From Anisakis pegreffii (lineage: Eukaryota > Nematoda > Chromadorea > Rhabditida > Anisakidae), in assembly GCA_035041965.1 (NCBI GenBank), contig JAPYMA010000806.1, forward strand, positions 225,057 through 289,056: 64,000 bases of DNA, written 5' to 3'. The translations under genes were made by a program, and so were the position numbers. Shown in pieces: positions 36,573 through 47,715 of this stretch (position 1 is its first letter; each line of letters begins with the position of its first letter). The notes below the pieces were generated by a model. The model worked only from the letters and a program-made list of their open reading frames with translations. It did not search any database and was not told the DNA's origin.

Positions 36573-37546
36573 TCAGTCTGCGGATTCCTTGTGCGGAACA
36601 TTTAGTTTGGAACAGTCTTCCTTTTGGAAACCATCTGAAATTGATGCGCATACACAAAATTATGTTTTACAGGGAAAACGGTCGAGTTTGATCAACACAG
36701 ACTTTTATTTGTGCATCATTTTTATCAGCTATTCAAGCATCCATGAAGGATGAATTACCTCCACTTGTCGTGAATCCTTTGTAACGGTTGAATGCCTCGG
36801 TTATTGAAGTACGACGCCGTGCGAGCATATCGGTTATTGAAGTACGCCGTGTGAGCATATCGGTTATCGAAAACCTTCGTTGCTCGGGAACACTGCTTGA
36901 GAGTTCCTCAGAGCATACAGAGTCTGTCCTGGGGCGAGGTGCTGAACTTCACAAAGATCACAACATTTCGCTCATGAGTTCGGTTGTGAGTTTCAAACTC
37001 ATTGAAACTTCGGGGTGAACCAAAATGCATTCTCTGTTTACATTAGTACAGGAATCGTTTTTAAGATGGCCAGACGAGTGCGTAGATTTATGCAGCGGAA
37101 ATGAAGATGAGCACAGTTCTATGTATAAGTATACCACAGGTTAGGCCATTTCGAGGCAATTCGTTTTCGATTACACGTCGTTTTGTGCTCTACTACAATT
37201 TGCTATATTTTTCTGTACTGCATTGAAAAATAAAGTTCATTTGTTTGTAGGCTTAAAATAGATTATCATTACTCGTGTATTATTAAAAATGCATTTATAA
37301 ATAAAATACTGAACAGGGAATGGTTCTTTGTGGTTCAGCCTAGTAATAAGTGAATTCGGAGACAAATAAATTGGACTAGAGTCGTTTTCCGACAACCACA
37401 AGATGAGGCCTCCAAATCGTTTTTCGACTCTAGTCGCCTCTTCTAGAACCAATTATCGAGGTAAGGTAAGGTGTACTTGTATAATCTCGAGGAAACTTAC
37501 GGATCTGGATGGGAAACCTCTTCGGGTCAACTGGAAACGACGTCAT
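36573..37546 (-). CDS. RRxS family gene E, 96-aa protein with duplicated kinase motif
   Basis: Exons 37546-37501, 36941-36759 and 36634-36573 join in phase 1. N-terminus MTSFPVDPKRFPIQI. Central exon is 183 nt instead of 156 because a ~30-nt segment is repeated: FSITDMLTRRTSITDMLARR then RTSITEAFNRYKGFTTSG, giving two RR(R)TSI motifs. Last exon: DGFQKEDCSKLNVPHKESAD then TGA. The acceptor TTATTGCAG is about 11 nt before the ATG. The near identity of the first exon with gene C marks these as the closest pair. Confidence 0.7.
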
Positions 37547-37639
37547 TGCGCAAAATTCTGCAATAAATGATATTTGAAAGACAACGACGCATAAATGCGA
37601 CGAACAAGACTCCAAAAAAACAATCAAAAAACAAGGTTG

Positions 37640-40150
37640 TAAAAAGGTGTAAAAAACGCAACAAGAACGCAGAATTGTGCATTTAAACTTGTGTTATGGG
37701 ATGAAGGCGCAACGACCCCAAGGTGAGGCTTCCAATGAGCTGTTACAGCTTAAATAGAGATTTCCGTTTAGCAGACTTCTATCAGACGGCTGAACCTATT
37801 AGTGAAATAAATTCGCAATGTTCGAAACGAACAATCTAAAAGCTTACGAATGACTGAAATTGAATTTGACTGCTTATATTTATTTGTTGGAGCGCTCACT
37901 CTTTTTTAGTGTAAGTATTCATTTTTGTTGCCTTTCACTTTCACTGAATAATGGATTTCATCTGACAAACGTATGCTGACTATTATATCCATCCATATAT
38001 CTTATCGAGTAAGGTTTTTATCTGCTTAGTGTTCATCTGACCGAATCCAAACAGACCCATCGCGATCATCAATCAACAGACGTTCATGATCAGCAGGCGT
38101 ATCACCAAGGCATATAAGGATGTATGAGAAGTGTAAACCTTCGAGCGAATTAGATTTCACTTTATTTAAAATTACACTTCAAGCTTCATTAGCTGAAAGA
38201 AAGGAATTGGCACGAAAATCGCATTTTGCAAATGAACAAATAAACTTATAACATGTACATCTTGCAGGTCGTCAAAAAAACCAAATTGATAACACTTCTC
38301 AATTGACAACAAGCAGCTGTTCTTATCCGTTGATTAAAAGGCATTTTTTCTAACCAAAGCTGCGAAACAGCAAAGAATAAAGCTCTCACTGAAATCTGCA
38401 CTTCACCCATCACTCTCGATTAATTCACATGGTTTACCCATCAAACCAAAAGCCATCATTCGATCATCCAGTAAAGGAATCTCACTGACTACTCATTCAA
38501 CGTTCCGTTAATGAGTTCGCGAATTCGTTAAGAATCAGCTCAATGAAATGAGCTTATCCCCATTAGTTCAGATCATTAGATCAGATGTTTTTCGAGAGAG
38601 AGAAAGATGTTGCATTCTGTGTTACATGCATATTACACTACAGAACTGGCATGTGCAAAAGTAACCATTTGTTTGAAATTATCCAGCTGAACAGCTCTAC
38701 TTCTTCGGAATCAGGCGTTTCTCAAACAGCACTTGCGTACTTTCTTATAATACTATTTTCTTGTACCAGGCAGAATGGTCCAAATAAATCTCGTCAAGAT
38801 GCTCGAATATGAGCATAGGGATCACGTGAAGACGGCGATCACTGGATTCCCATGGCGGAGTCGTTTATTATCTTGTTCTATTGTTTCGATCTTGACTATT
38901 CTTGTCCAAAGAGAATCACACATGTTCTGATGAATGTAAAATGCTTTTTTGCGTACATTACTCGTTTTTGTTAAAACTCATTTCTGTTCTGTGTGCAATG
39001 CTAGTGTGTGCTGAATTTAGTTGAAGCGCATTATCGCACGTGTTGCGTGCATTCAACGATAGATTCTTAAAACATTTATTATAAAACAACTAACTGATTC
39101 ATTAATTCATGGCATATCGTATTAACAATGCAACAAATTACCGACCATCAAAGTCTTTGGCAATAATAATAATATAAAAAGATTTTTATTTATTAGCACA
39201 TTCTCATGGGCACTCTCATGATTCGTAACACTCGTCCAATGTTTCGAACGAAAAACCGACGATATTTTTGATCGTCATTCGATATCCATTCTATCTGATC
39301 TCAGTTCGCTTGATCCCATCTCATCAAAACACTACATCCTCAGAAATTCACACCGCTTTAGTTTCTTGTGAAGGATAATCTCTTCATTCGAAGACCAATC
39401 AACGAATGAACTTCAGTTTGACTTAATTTCCGACGGATAAACTCTAAGATGACATCAGGTATGACAATGATAAACGTAAACAAGATTTCTATAAACTAGC
39501 TCTGATTTGTGCACACTGCTCGAACCCAGAGTAAACTATCGGAATTTCGATACATTTTTCATATTTAGAATAAGTGCGTGCAGCATGTGAGAATAATATG
39601 GTTATGCCATCAATAGATTCGCATTTGAAACTGTTCACAGAGGACGAGCATTTTTCGGCAGCGCTAGCTCCATTAAGTCCATAGCTACATCAACAGCGAA
39701 CGGAATATCTTTCTGAAACTCATCTTTCATTCATCAACTATTCTTTAATATATTCCTCTCGCTTCAAATTCTTATTCATTCCACTAAACTTTTCACAACA
39801 AACACATCAATGCTAGTAGTACCACTTCTGCAATTGAGCGTCACTTTTTCGATGAATTGCTTTGAAATGATCTACTGTGCCTAATTTAATAACTCATTGT
39901 TCGTTACCTCTGTGCCTTGTAGCGGTCCAAATAATAGTTCAGCTATTGACTGTCCGAAAAGCGTTCGTGCTAACGACGCCCACGTCTCCATCAACTGCAA
40001 AACATTTCTCAGTCATGGATATTTGGTCAAATAAATATCTACCAGAATTCAGTCCTTCATCAAAATCAAAATTGAATCGATTCTGAACTGAATGCATACC
40101 TTCTTTCTTTCTTAAAATGACATTTTGACATCATTGATCAATGAAATTCC
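37640..40150. other. Gene-poor stretch between gene E and the Wart-Hint gene
   Basis: AT-rich; no family similarity, repeats or coding signal that I could support on either strand. Confidence 0.5.
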
Positions 40151-40159
40151 TGAATCAGT

Positions 40160-43100
40160 TTAAGTACCCAAGAGCATCCGACACGGAAGAATGTCTTGAG
40201 CAGAGGGGTAGTTGAACTGAAGAAAGATTCAAGCGGAGTAAATAAAGAAATGAGTAGTATTCACTTGGAAATAGTATCGTTGCAGTGACTGACTCTCAAC
40301 AACAACATAACACGACGCGAGTACACCGTTCACAACGATCTTACCGTTCTCAGTTAATGGTGCATATATTCCCACTTCATTCACACGATCTATTGAGAGT
40401 ACTTTCGTTTCAATAAACCTGTTCGCTACCTGAATCCAAATTCGTGCATAATTCAAAATATTCACCATCTTTAAACTCACGTCGTGAAGACATGTCAGTT
40501 TGGAAGAGATCCCGTCCCAGAGAGAAACTGATCGTAGCAGGGAATTGGTACACGAACGAGACGGAACCAATGTTGACCATAAATTTGCATCGCTCAGATG
40601 ATCCAGGAATAAATTCAAATCTAACCCTATCTAGTGAATAGAGGCATTCACCAGGTTGAACCTTCTCAGCCCATACTGCTTTCTTATCCATCTCTCCAGG
40701 CATAACGTAACTGTCTTCTCCTCAAACGTACAACAAATTTTATGAATTACAAATTGATCACCGACCCACAGTAAGTAAGATTTTGGTCTCTTCAACTAAA
40801 AATTTTCTCACCAGAGCATTTCGTTCTGAAGATGAAATGACTAGGAGTGAGCTTGATCGACTTTCCATTTTCCAAATTGATCTTCAAGAATTCAGCTGTC
40901 TGCTGAGGTAAACGATGCATCCAAGATTTCACACGAACGTATTCAGTCTGAAATCAAACACCAACCAGTTCACGCCTACCTAATGAACCTATAATCCAAA
41001 TCTACACTCATACGTGGTCCAATGAACAGTCCGCATTTTCGCACTGAACTATAATACCTTCAAATTCATCACATCGCATTATTATGCATTTACATTCTTA
41101 TAGTTCGAGCTCTTATGCTAGCTAAAACAAAACATTTCAGATTATTCTGTCAGCTAACATGTTTGTTCTCATGTTTGAATGAGAAGTTTGTTTGAATTGA
41201 AAGTTGACAAGAAAGATTACATTTCCGTCGTCATCTTCACTCAAAATCCAGTCGTCCACTTTCAAATCATCCATTCTTCTCATTTCACCATTCGACATTT
41301 GTACTTGGCTATCACCAGCGAAACACAACAATATCTTCGCTGAAATAAGTGGATCTTCGTTTAAGAACCATCTGAATCGGATAATTTCATCATTTTCTGA
41401 ATGACGACGCACTTTCACAGCATTCAAGTCTCACAATTATTCACATGAATCTTATCAATGGGTAAAAATCTGCTTCACAACAAAGTGCTTGACGTTAGCG
41501 CAAAAACAAAATGCCAACGTAAAAACGGGAACTAATTGCAGTCATTACTTGAGATCCTCCCTAATATATTTATCCTTCTTTATTAATTTTGGAATTTTTT
41601 GTGGTAATGAAAGTGTGCAAGAGGAAGATTTAACGAAGAAACTGAAAACAAACGCCCATCGTTGGCTGGTGGTGGCGGGGGTTTTGTTACTGGGTGAACG
41701 GGTTCTTGCTTAACAGGAATGGCTTGGAACTGAAATCAGCATGCGACTTATAACGAACTTAGCATGCATGCATTACGATTAGTGATCAAATGAATTGATA
41801 GAAATTTCAAAAACTTTATGTCAGCAACTGAAAAGATCGCTCAGTCATTTCATTAACGAAGCCAGAGCAACTCACTCGTTGAACTGCGATTGTCTGAACT
41901 GCTTGCTCTGAAATCCAACAGAATTGTTCATAAACAATTGTTTGAAAGAATTCGTAGCTGTTATTGCAAAATTTTTTTGGAGATAATTGTTAAGGACTCA
42001 TTAAAATGTACTCATATCCACCAATATTTCTTGAAATTACTGACAAGCGTATGAAAATGCAACTTGAAAAAAACACCGACGTGGTACGACTTCAACGGTT
42101 TGAGCGGGTTGAACGGCGATCCGCTCCATCATTCCAGTGAGAGGAGCCTTAATTTATTCATTCATTGCAGTTCAGCTCATGAGGAAATGTGAATTTATAA
42201 TACCTGCATCATGTTTATTCATCACTTCGATTTCTTGACTGAGGATTAATGAAGCAGAAAATAAAACTGCGCAGAATTGTGCTTCACTGTGTATTTTGGT
42301 CGAAAAAATTTTTTCTTCTCCTTCGATTACTCCGAATCGGTGTTGTGAGATGATACTAAACTCAATAAGAAGTTAATGTGGGAAGAAGAGAACCTGAAAA
42401 GCAATCGCACTTCCTCTGTTCTGCTTTGTTGTCTGAAGTTTATCCGACCACGAAAAACGTTTCTCCACCTCATCAACTACTGAATTTTCCACTGAAATTT
42501 TGATTTTCAAACTATAAAGCAGCTTTGAACGTGTTTCCCAGTTCAACTTTTATTGCCTGAGCGAGTGATTACCAACGTTCGTCAATCTATGTACCTTGAT
42601 CGACTGTTTAAATTGCTGATGTGTGAGAACATGATAATGATTGCAGCTGATTCTTTTTGCAGTTAATCAGTTCGGCGTTTCTTATGCACTGATAATCACA
42701 AAAAGCAATGATGACTCAAGTGAAACAACATCAATTAGCAGAAGTCATTGTTCATTACCGTCTAAGAACTGTTCGCCTGGTGTAGGAACACATGGGAATC
42801 GTCGTACGGTCACATCGTAAACAGCACTGAAATAACGTCAACGTATTGGCTGTATTTCCTATCACCTCAAAAGGAAATGTATGGGAATAACCTTTCACCG
42901 GCACCTTTCATGCGCTTCACATTAGCAATATAATCGAAGGCGTATTGCCTGTCGTTCTTCATTACCTCACCACCAATCACGATCTCACCCGCATGCACCA
43001 CGGCAATACCACGATCACTCGAAGATTTCAGAACATCGTATGAACAACATTGCAACATCAGTCTGCAACATATTTATGCAACGTCTACTTGTATCATATC

Positions 43101-44300
43101 ACAATCTCAACATAAATCCCACTCTACTTCCCTAATTTACTTACCATTCCTCTTATTGATTGCTCGAAATCGGCTGAGTGGTACATAAATATTCAAAGGA
43201 TACTATCCAAAACAATTGTCATCAAAAATTAAAATTCCAAATTTTCCACTCACGGTTCATTTTCATTGTTTGTCACAGGTGCAATCCCGCCAACCCATTG
43301 ATCAACACGAGAACACGAAGTACTCTCATAACTTGGTTCACATTGCTGAAAAACTTTTGTCATGATCATTGTTCAGTTCAGTTTATGTTATGTCTATTGA
43401 GAAGGTATGAAAACTTTGGTTCCTATTCTCCAGAACACAATCAAATTTTCGTGGTATGGCTCCAATTCGATGTCGACATGATTTCTAATTAAAAGCAATT
43501 CCGATGATGTGCAAATGTAAGATCGAAAAAATGACAACAAAAGAAACGGACCGCAATTTGAGGCACGAATGTATGTCTCTCATCAGTGACATGCTGCAGT
43601 TTTTTGTCATTATCGAACGATTTCCTCATGAAACCATCAACATTCTTGTTGATGCTAAAAAATTGAGCGTTTTGACTGAATGGTTTGCCATCTTGGTCCC
43701 ATCCAAAACACGTCGGTCTTGCACATCCCAGAACTGGTTGACCATTCGGCAGCACCTTCAAATCGTATTCCATAAGATTGCATTCTCAAGTACTCACGAT
43801 AATTCTCCTTATCCGCTGTGCTCACTTGAATTCGTCTGATGGAATTCAGTAAATGTTATATTTAGTCATGCAGCAAGCACATTACAAAAGTTGAGAGATA
43901 GGTGGACATTGCTCGTACTTCATCAGTATGGCCGTTAACTATGACTGAATGAGTTCTTCATATTGTGAAGATTATGAGTTCTTCTTATTGTAAAGACTCT
44001 TATCCCATCATAAATCCAAAAAAAAAAGAACTTTTGATGCATTCTCGCATTGCGCAAGATGGAGAGTTTGAAGGTACACATAATAATAGGATTTCGAATC
44101 GCGCTTCTCGCAATGAGATGCAATTTGCATTACGAGGAGTGCAAGAAGTAAATCCATTCTAGAATTATTTCAATGAATTGATCAGTGAAGGGAAAGTCGA
44201 ACTTCACCTCAAAACTGAATGGAATTGCTGATTCACCGCAGAATGATGCGAGTAAAATGGGAGTGAAAGTCGTTATGAGAATACAGAATCGAATTAACAT
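40160..44300 (-). CDS. Warthog-type hedgehog-related protein (signal peptide, Wart domain, Hint autoprocessing domain)
   Basis: Fourteen exons join in frame to 490 aa: 44300-44208, 43755-43552, 43345-43254, 43062-42892, 42826-42759, 42491-42394, 42147-42081, 41907-41876, 41729-41654, 41339-41221, 40947-40812, 40720-40626, 40429-40265, 40216-40160. Signal peptide MLIRFCILITTFTPILLASF. The Cys-rich N-terminal domain includes VLPNGQPVLGCARPTCFGWD, DQWVGGIAPVTN, RGIAVVHAGEIVIGGEV, RQYAFDYIANV and VYDVTVRRFPCVP. A Gln/Val/Pro linker follows, then Hint, starting at the catalytic Cys of CFAGDSQVQM, with the TxxH motif in LTPSHFIF and ending near IVVNGVLASCY. Family knowledge: Hint cleaves the precursor at that Cys, releasing the secreted N-terminal part, in cuticle and moulting-related roles. 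The acceptor TTTCAG lies 8 nt before the ATG. The last exon and some weak donors (43552, 41654) are less certain. Confidence 0.88.
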
Positions 44301-44309
44301 TGCCGAATC

Positions 44310-45630
44310 TGAAATTGTACTACTCTTCAGAAGACCTTCGGAACAGCCAACAGCAATCATAAACAATCTTATTTACTCGTAACCGTTGATGAAATGAAAT
44401 GAAACAAAGGATGCTTCAGATGTCTCACGATCACACAAACTTACTCAAGTTTCGAACGCTAACATAAAACGGAATTATCGCAGCGAAACGATACTTGAAT
44501 TCGATTGAAATAATGAAATGAATAAGATAATGTTGACTTGCTAAAAATATATCGCGCACACCTGTACCGACCATCCACCAACCCATTGCAGATCGTTCGG
44601 CCTAAATACCCAAATATCCGAACAAAAATGAAAAATTAGGTAATGTGAATGGATAAATGATTTTTTAAATGATCAACAAAAAACATAACGAAATAAAATA
44701 CCAAAAATAAGAACACCTGCTGTTTCGAGTGTTATTGCTATTGTCTTTCATTCCCCTCTTCATCAGCACCCACAATTGATTGGTTTCATTAATTATTTTT
44801 GCAAAACACTCAATCATATTTCTAATTCACTATTATTTCATTCATTCATGTTCACTTCTCGAATTTTGTTAATTGAAATGTCACGCACACTTCTCAACAT
44901 CATAGGGTCATCTATCTAATCAGGGCGTTTTATCACGTAATCAGGACATACTCCATATCGCTCATACGGCGTTCTTCTCATCAAAAAACTACACCATTTC
45001 TTTCATTCATATCTGCCAATTCGAAAGAATGTGACAATTTCGCGGCGAATTTTCCGATAATCTCAGAATTTCAACCGAAAACCAAGAGCAATCAAAAAGA
45101 ATGCGAAAGGAATTGCATTGAAATTCATTTCGTTCACCACACCACGAATTGGCTTTTTAAAAAAAATGCAGTAAAATTCGGGCAAGGCGTGAAATATGGA
45201 ATTTTTTGCTCTGTTGAAACACGATAGAAGAAGATTTAATCATTTATTGTCGTCATTTAGCGCTAATTCGGATAACTAATTCGCATATTTCCTCAATGAT
45301 CACTTATACAGTACGCGAAAGTGAAAACAATAACAAGAACATCATTCTTCACACATCTTCATAACACAATTTATTCTTTGTAATGCCATAAATAATCATA
45401 CAGCAGAATGATTCGATAACATCAAGACTACAATTTCATTGAGAATGATGATGACGATTCACATACACCAAATATCACAACTCTCGAATTTAAGAAGCAC
45501 ATGAGGATTTTTACGAATGGATATATCACAGTGCACATGAGAGGTAGAAAATAGTGACGAATTCTATATGAAACTGCAAGAAATTGGAATTGTTTTTGAA
45601 TCAAAATACAGTGAAAAATTTGTGAAAGGT
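44310..45630. other. Intergenic between Wart-Hint and ICAP-1-like genes
   Basis: Upstream region of the Wart-Hint gene and downstream region of the ICAP-1-like gene (both minus strand). No coding sequence recognised; no repeats of note. Confidence 0.5.
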
Positions 45631-46332
45631 TCAAACTTGTCGAACAACTGCATTAAAAACAGATTTGAGTTGTTTACAAATATAGTCAGCATCATTGGCA
45701 TTACGAGCCTGAAACAGATAGCATTGCATTAAGGCGCTTAGTGGCTTTTGTACAAGAAACACGACATTGGTGTGATTGAAACCGTCATCGAACGACACAC
45801 ACTGAATGATACTCAACAAAGCAACGCGATCCAAGACGTTCCCGTTGGATAAGTCGACTATCTATAAACAATTTGTGATGTATGCACAATATTCGGAAGG
45901 AATGCTTTCTTGAACTAAATCATTTGCTTATTTGACTCACAATGAATGAGTCAACTCGATATGCCTGAAATGAAAGAATAAATTGATAATTCGACACAAA
46001 TGTGCACCTCTCGATCATTATTGCGATGAAGTCTGAAATGAAAAAGACGAAAAAAATGAATCTGCGTAAAGCACAACCTTGAGACCATGCTTGGAAACGT
46101 TGACGATCACTTGCTTAGAGAGCTTGTCATCGGCCCTGATCGGTAAGTGACCCTCCAACTGCGCATTCTCCACCAAATCAATCAGTCTCTCATCACTCGA
46201 TCTCCTCTCAACACTTTTATCACCACCCGCAAATCCGATTCTACCCTCGCCATGTGCCGCACTCTCCGAACAACCCAAATAATACAGCTGTCGACAATTC
46301 TCGCCGTGTACTGCCGCCACACCACTGCTCAT
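45631..46332 (-). CDS. Integrin cytoplasmic domain-associated protein 1-like (ICAP-1/ITGB1BP1), PTB domain
   Basis: Exons 46332-46078, 45964-45941 (24-nt micro-exon) and 45861-45631 are all in phase 0 and give 169 aa; human ICAP-1 is about 200. The product is a single PTB fold: CRQLYYLGCSES (first strand), LIDLVENAQLEGHLP (helix), VIVNVSKHGLKV, then VLDRVALLSIIQCVSFDDGF, CYLFQARNANDADYICKQL and SVFNAVVRQV. The order and the CVSFDDG and YICKQL segments match ICAP-1 better than other PTB proteins. ICAP-1 binds beta-integrin tails and KRIT1 (KRI-1 in worms). The start ATG is the first in frame before MSSGVAAVHG; the reading frame is open a little further upstream, so an earlier exon is possible. 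The Ser-rich N-terminal tail of vertebrate ICAP-1 is missing. Confidence 0.75.
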
Positions 46333-46399
46333 TCGTAGCACTGATAAACTTTCAACGAAATTCGCCCTCAAATGTTTCCACACTCAGCAAAATTTTGGA

Positions 46400-47715
46400 T
46401 TCAAATGGCGTAACGAAAAAAAGTCCATCCTTTAAAGGGTCCTTCTCAGCAAATAAATACCCATTACATTAGCTTAAACCACATCGTTTCGCATTTATTC
46501 CATTAAAATCGAGGAAATCGAAGAAAATTGATAATACAAACACTCTGCCAAATTATTCCCGTAACAGACTGCAACCCGTGAGCATAGCTAGAAATACGTA
46601 CTCATCATTAGAACGATTTAATAACTTGCCCAACTTTCGGTGGTTCAAGCTTATTGTTAGTAGCCTTTCTCAATTTATGCGATTGGTTAGTTCGTATTGT
46701 ATCTCAAATTGTTGGGGTTGGTAACAGAAGCCAAACTGCACTTTTGAAGCGACGCGGTCAGGTAGAGCACAGAGAAAAAGAGATCCAATAGGGCGAATTA
46801 ATTCATTGATGAGGCACAGGAATTTGACGTATTTCAAGGCTACACCTGACCTGAATGTGTACATGAGGTGTCATTGGGAAGAGAAATAAATTTTCCACGT
46901 TCAGACAAAGACTGGCTACAAGAATTGGCTCATTTATGGAGCAGTAAAAGTTTAACACCCCAACCAAATTGTTCAGATTGATAAAACTGTGCTCAATACA
47001 TGAATGCAATAATTGAACAACTTCAAGTTTTACAAAACAACAAGCTGTTTATTTGTGCCGTTGGATTGTTGCAAATTTGGCTATTCTTGCATCTCTTCGT
47101 TGGATTTCCATCACTACAGGTTTTTTTTAATTTTCAGGTTTTTGAACCTTTGCCTGATTGCTCGACTATTTGATTTTAAGCAGTTAAACTATTACTGCTT
47201 ATATAAATTGAAGTTTTTTGACATTTTTTGTTATGCTGATCAGGCATTTCTGACCTTAAATATAAATATAAACGAGTTTCAGGATATCTCGAGTGCGGAA
47301 CTTTTGAAGAAGTGGTTGAGTGGAACACGACTCGACGACGAAAAGCAGCTCACTGATGAACATGTTAAAAAACATTAACACTGATGGTAATATTGGTGAT
47401 TCAGTGCAGCAGACAATGCCTCACAAAGAAACCTGTGAAAGTATTGAAGAACGGAGGAAAAGGGTCCATAAAACTTCATTCTTCATTTTGCTGTTTACAG
47501 TCAATGAGAATTTCTGCTTCTCATTCATGTTTTTCCTGCAACGATTTTGGTGTCTGTAACGTTTTCATCTAATCTGAATGGAAACACTTTAAGAGCATTA
47601 CTGACAAGAACTAAATATCATTATAAGACACCCAAATTGTCGCACATTCTAAAATAGTTTCATTTTGTTGGATCATTCACAAGTTGCAACTAAAATTTTA
47701 TCGGAGTGGTGCAAA
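46400..47715. other. Intergenic region with one exon-like stretch
   Basis: Lies between divergently oriented genes (ICAP-1-like on minus, PIG-S on plus). Apart from the exon-like sequence at 47283-47378 nothing is recognised. Confidence 0.4.
47283..47378 (+). CDS. Possible orphan terminal exon
   Basis: Behind the acceptor GAGTTTCAG a 32-codon phase-0 frame reads DISSAELLKKWLSGTRLDDE then KQLTDEHVKKH and TAA. Composition is coding-like (charged, helical). No partner exon was identified, and the PIG-S start exon lies about 340 nt downstream. It could be the end of a small upstream gene or chance. Confidence 0.3.
   Translation, partial: DISSAELLKKWLSGTRLDDEKQLTDEHVKKH

Noticed and set aside
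39877..40086. Plus-strand frame of 69 codons opposite the 3' flank of the Wart-Hint gene
   Set aside because: No splice context, no family similarity; chance open frame.
46008..46032. 25-nt candidate micro-exon (LHRNNDRE) in the ICAP-1-like gene
   Set aside because: Needs a phase-2 donor that is absent; direct splicing to 45964 is phase-consistent.
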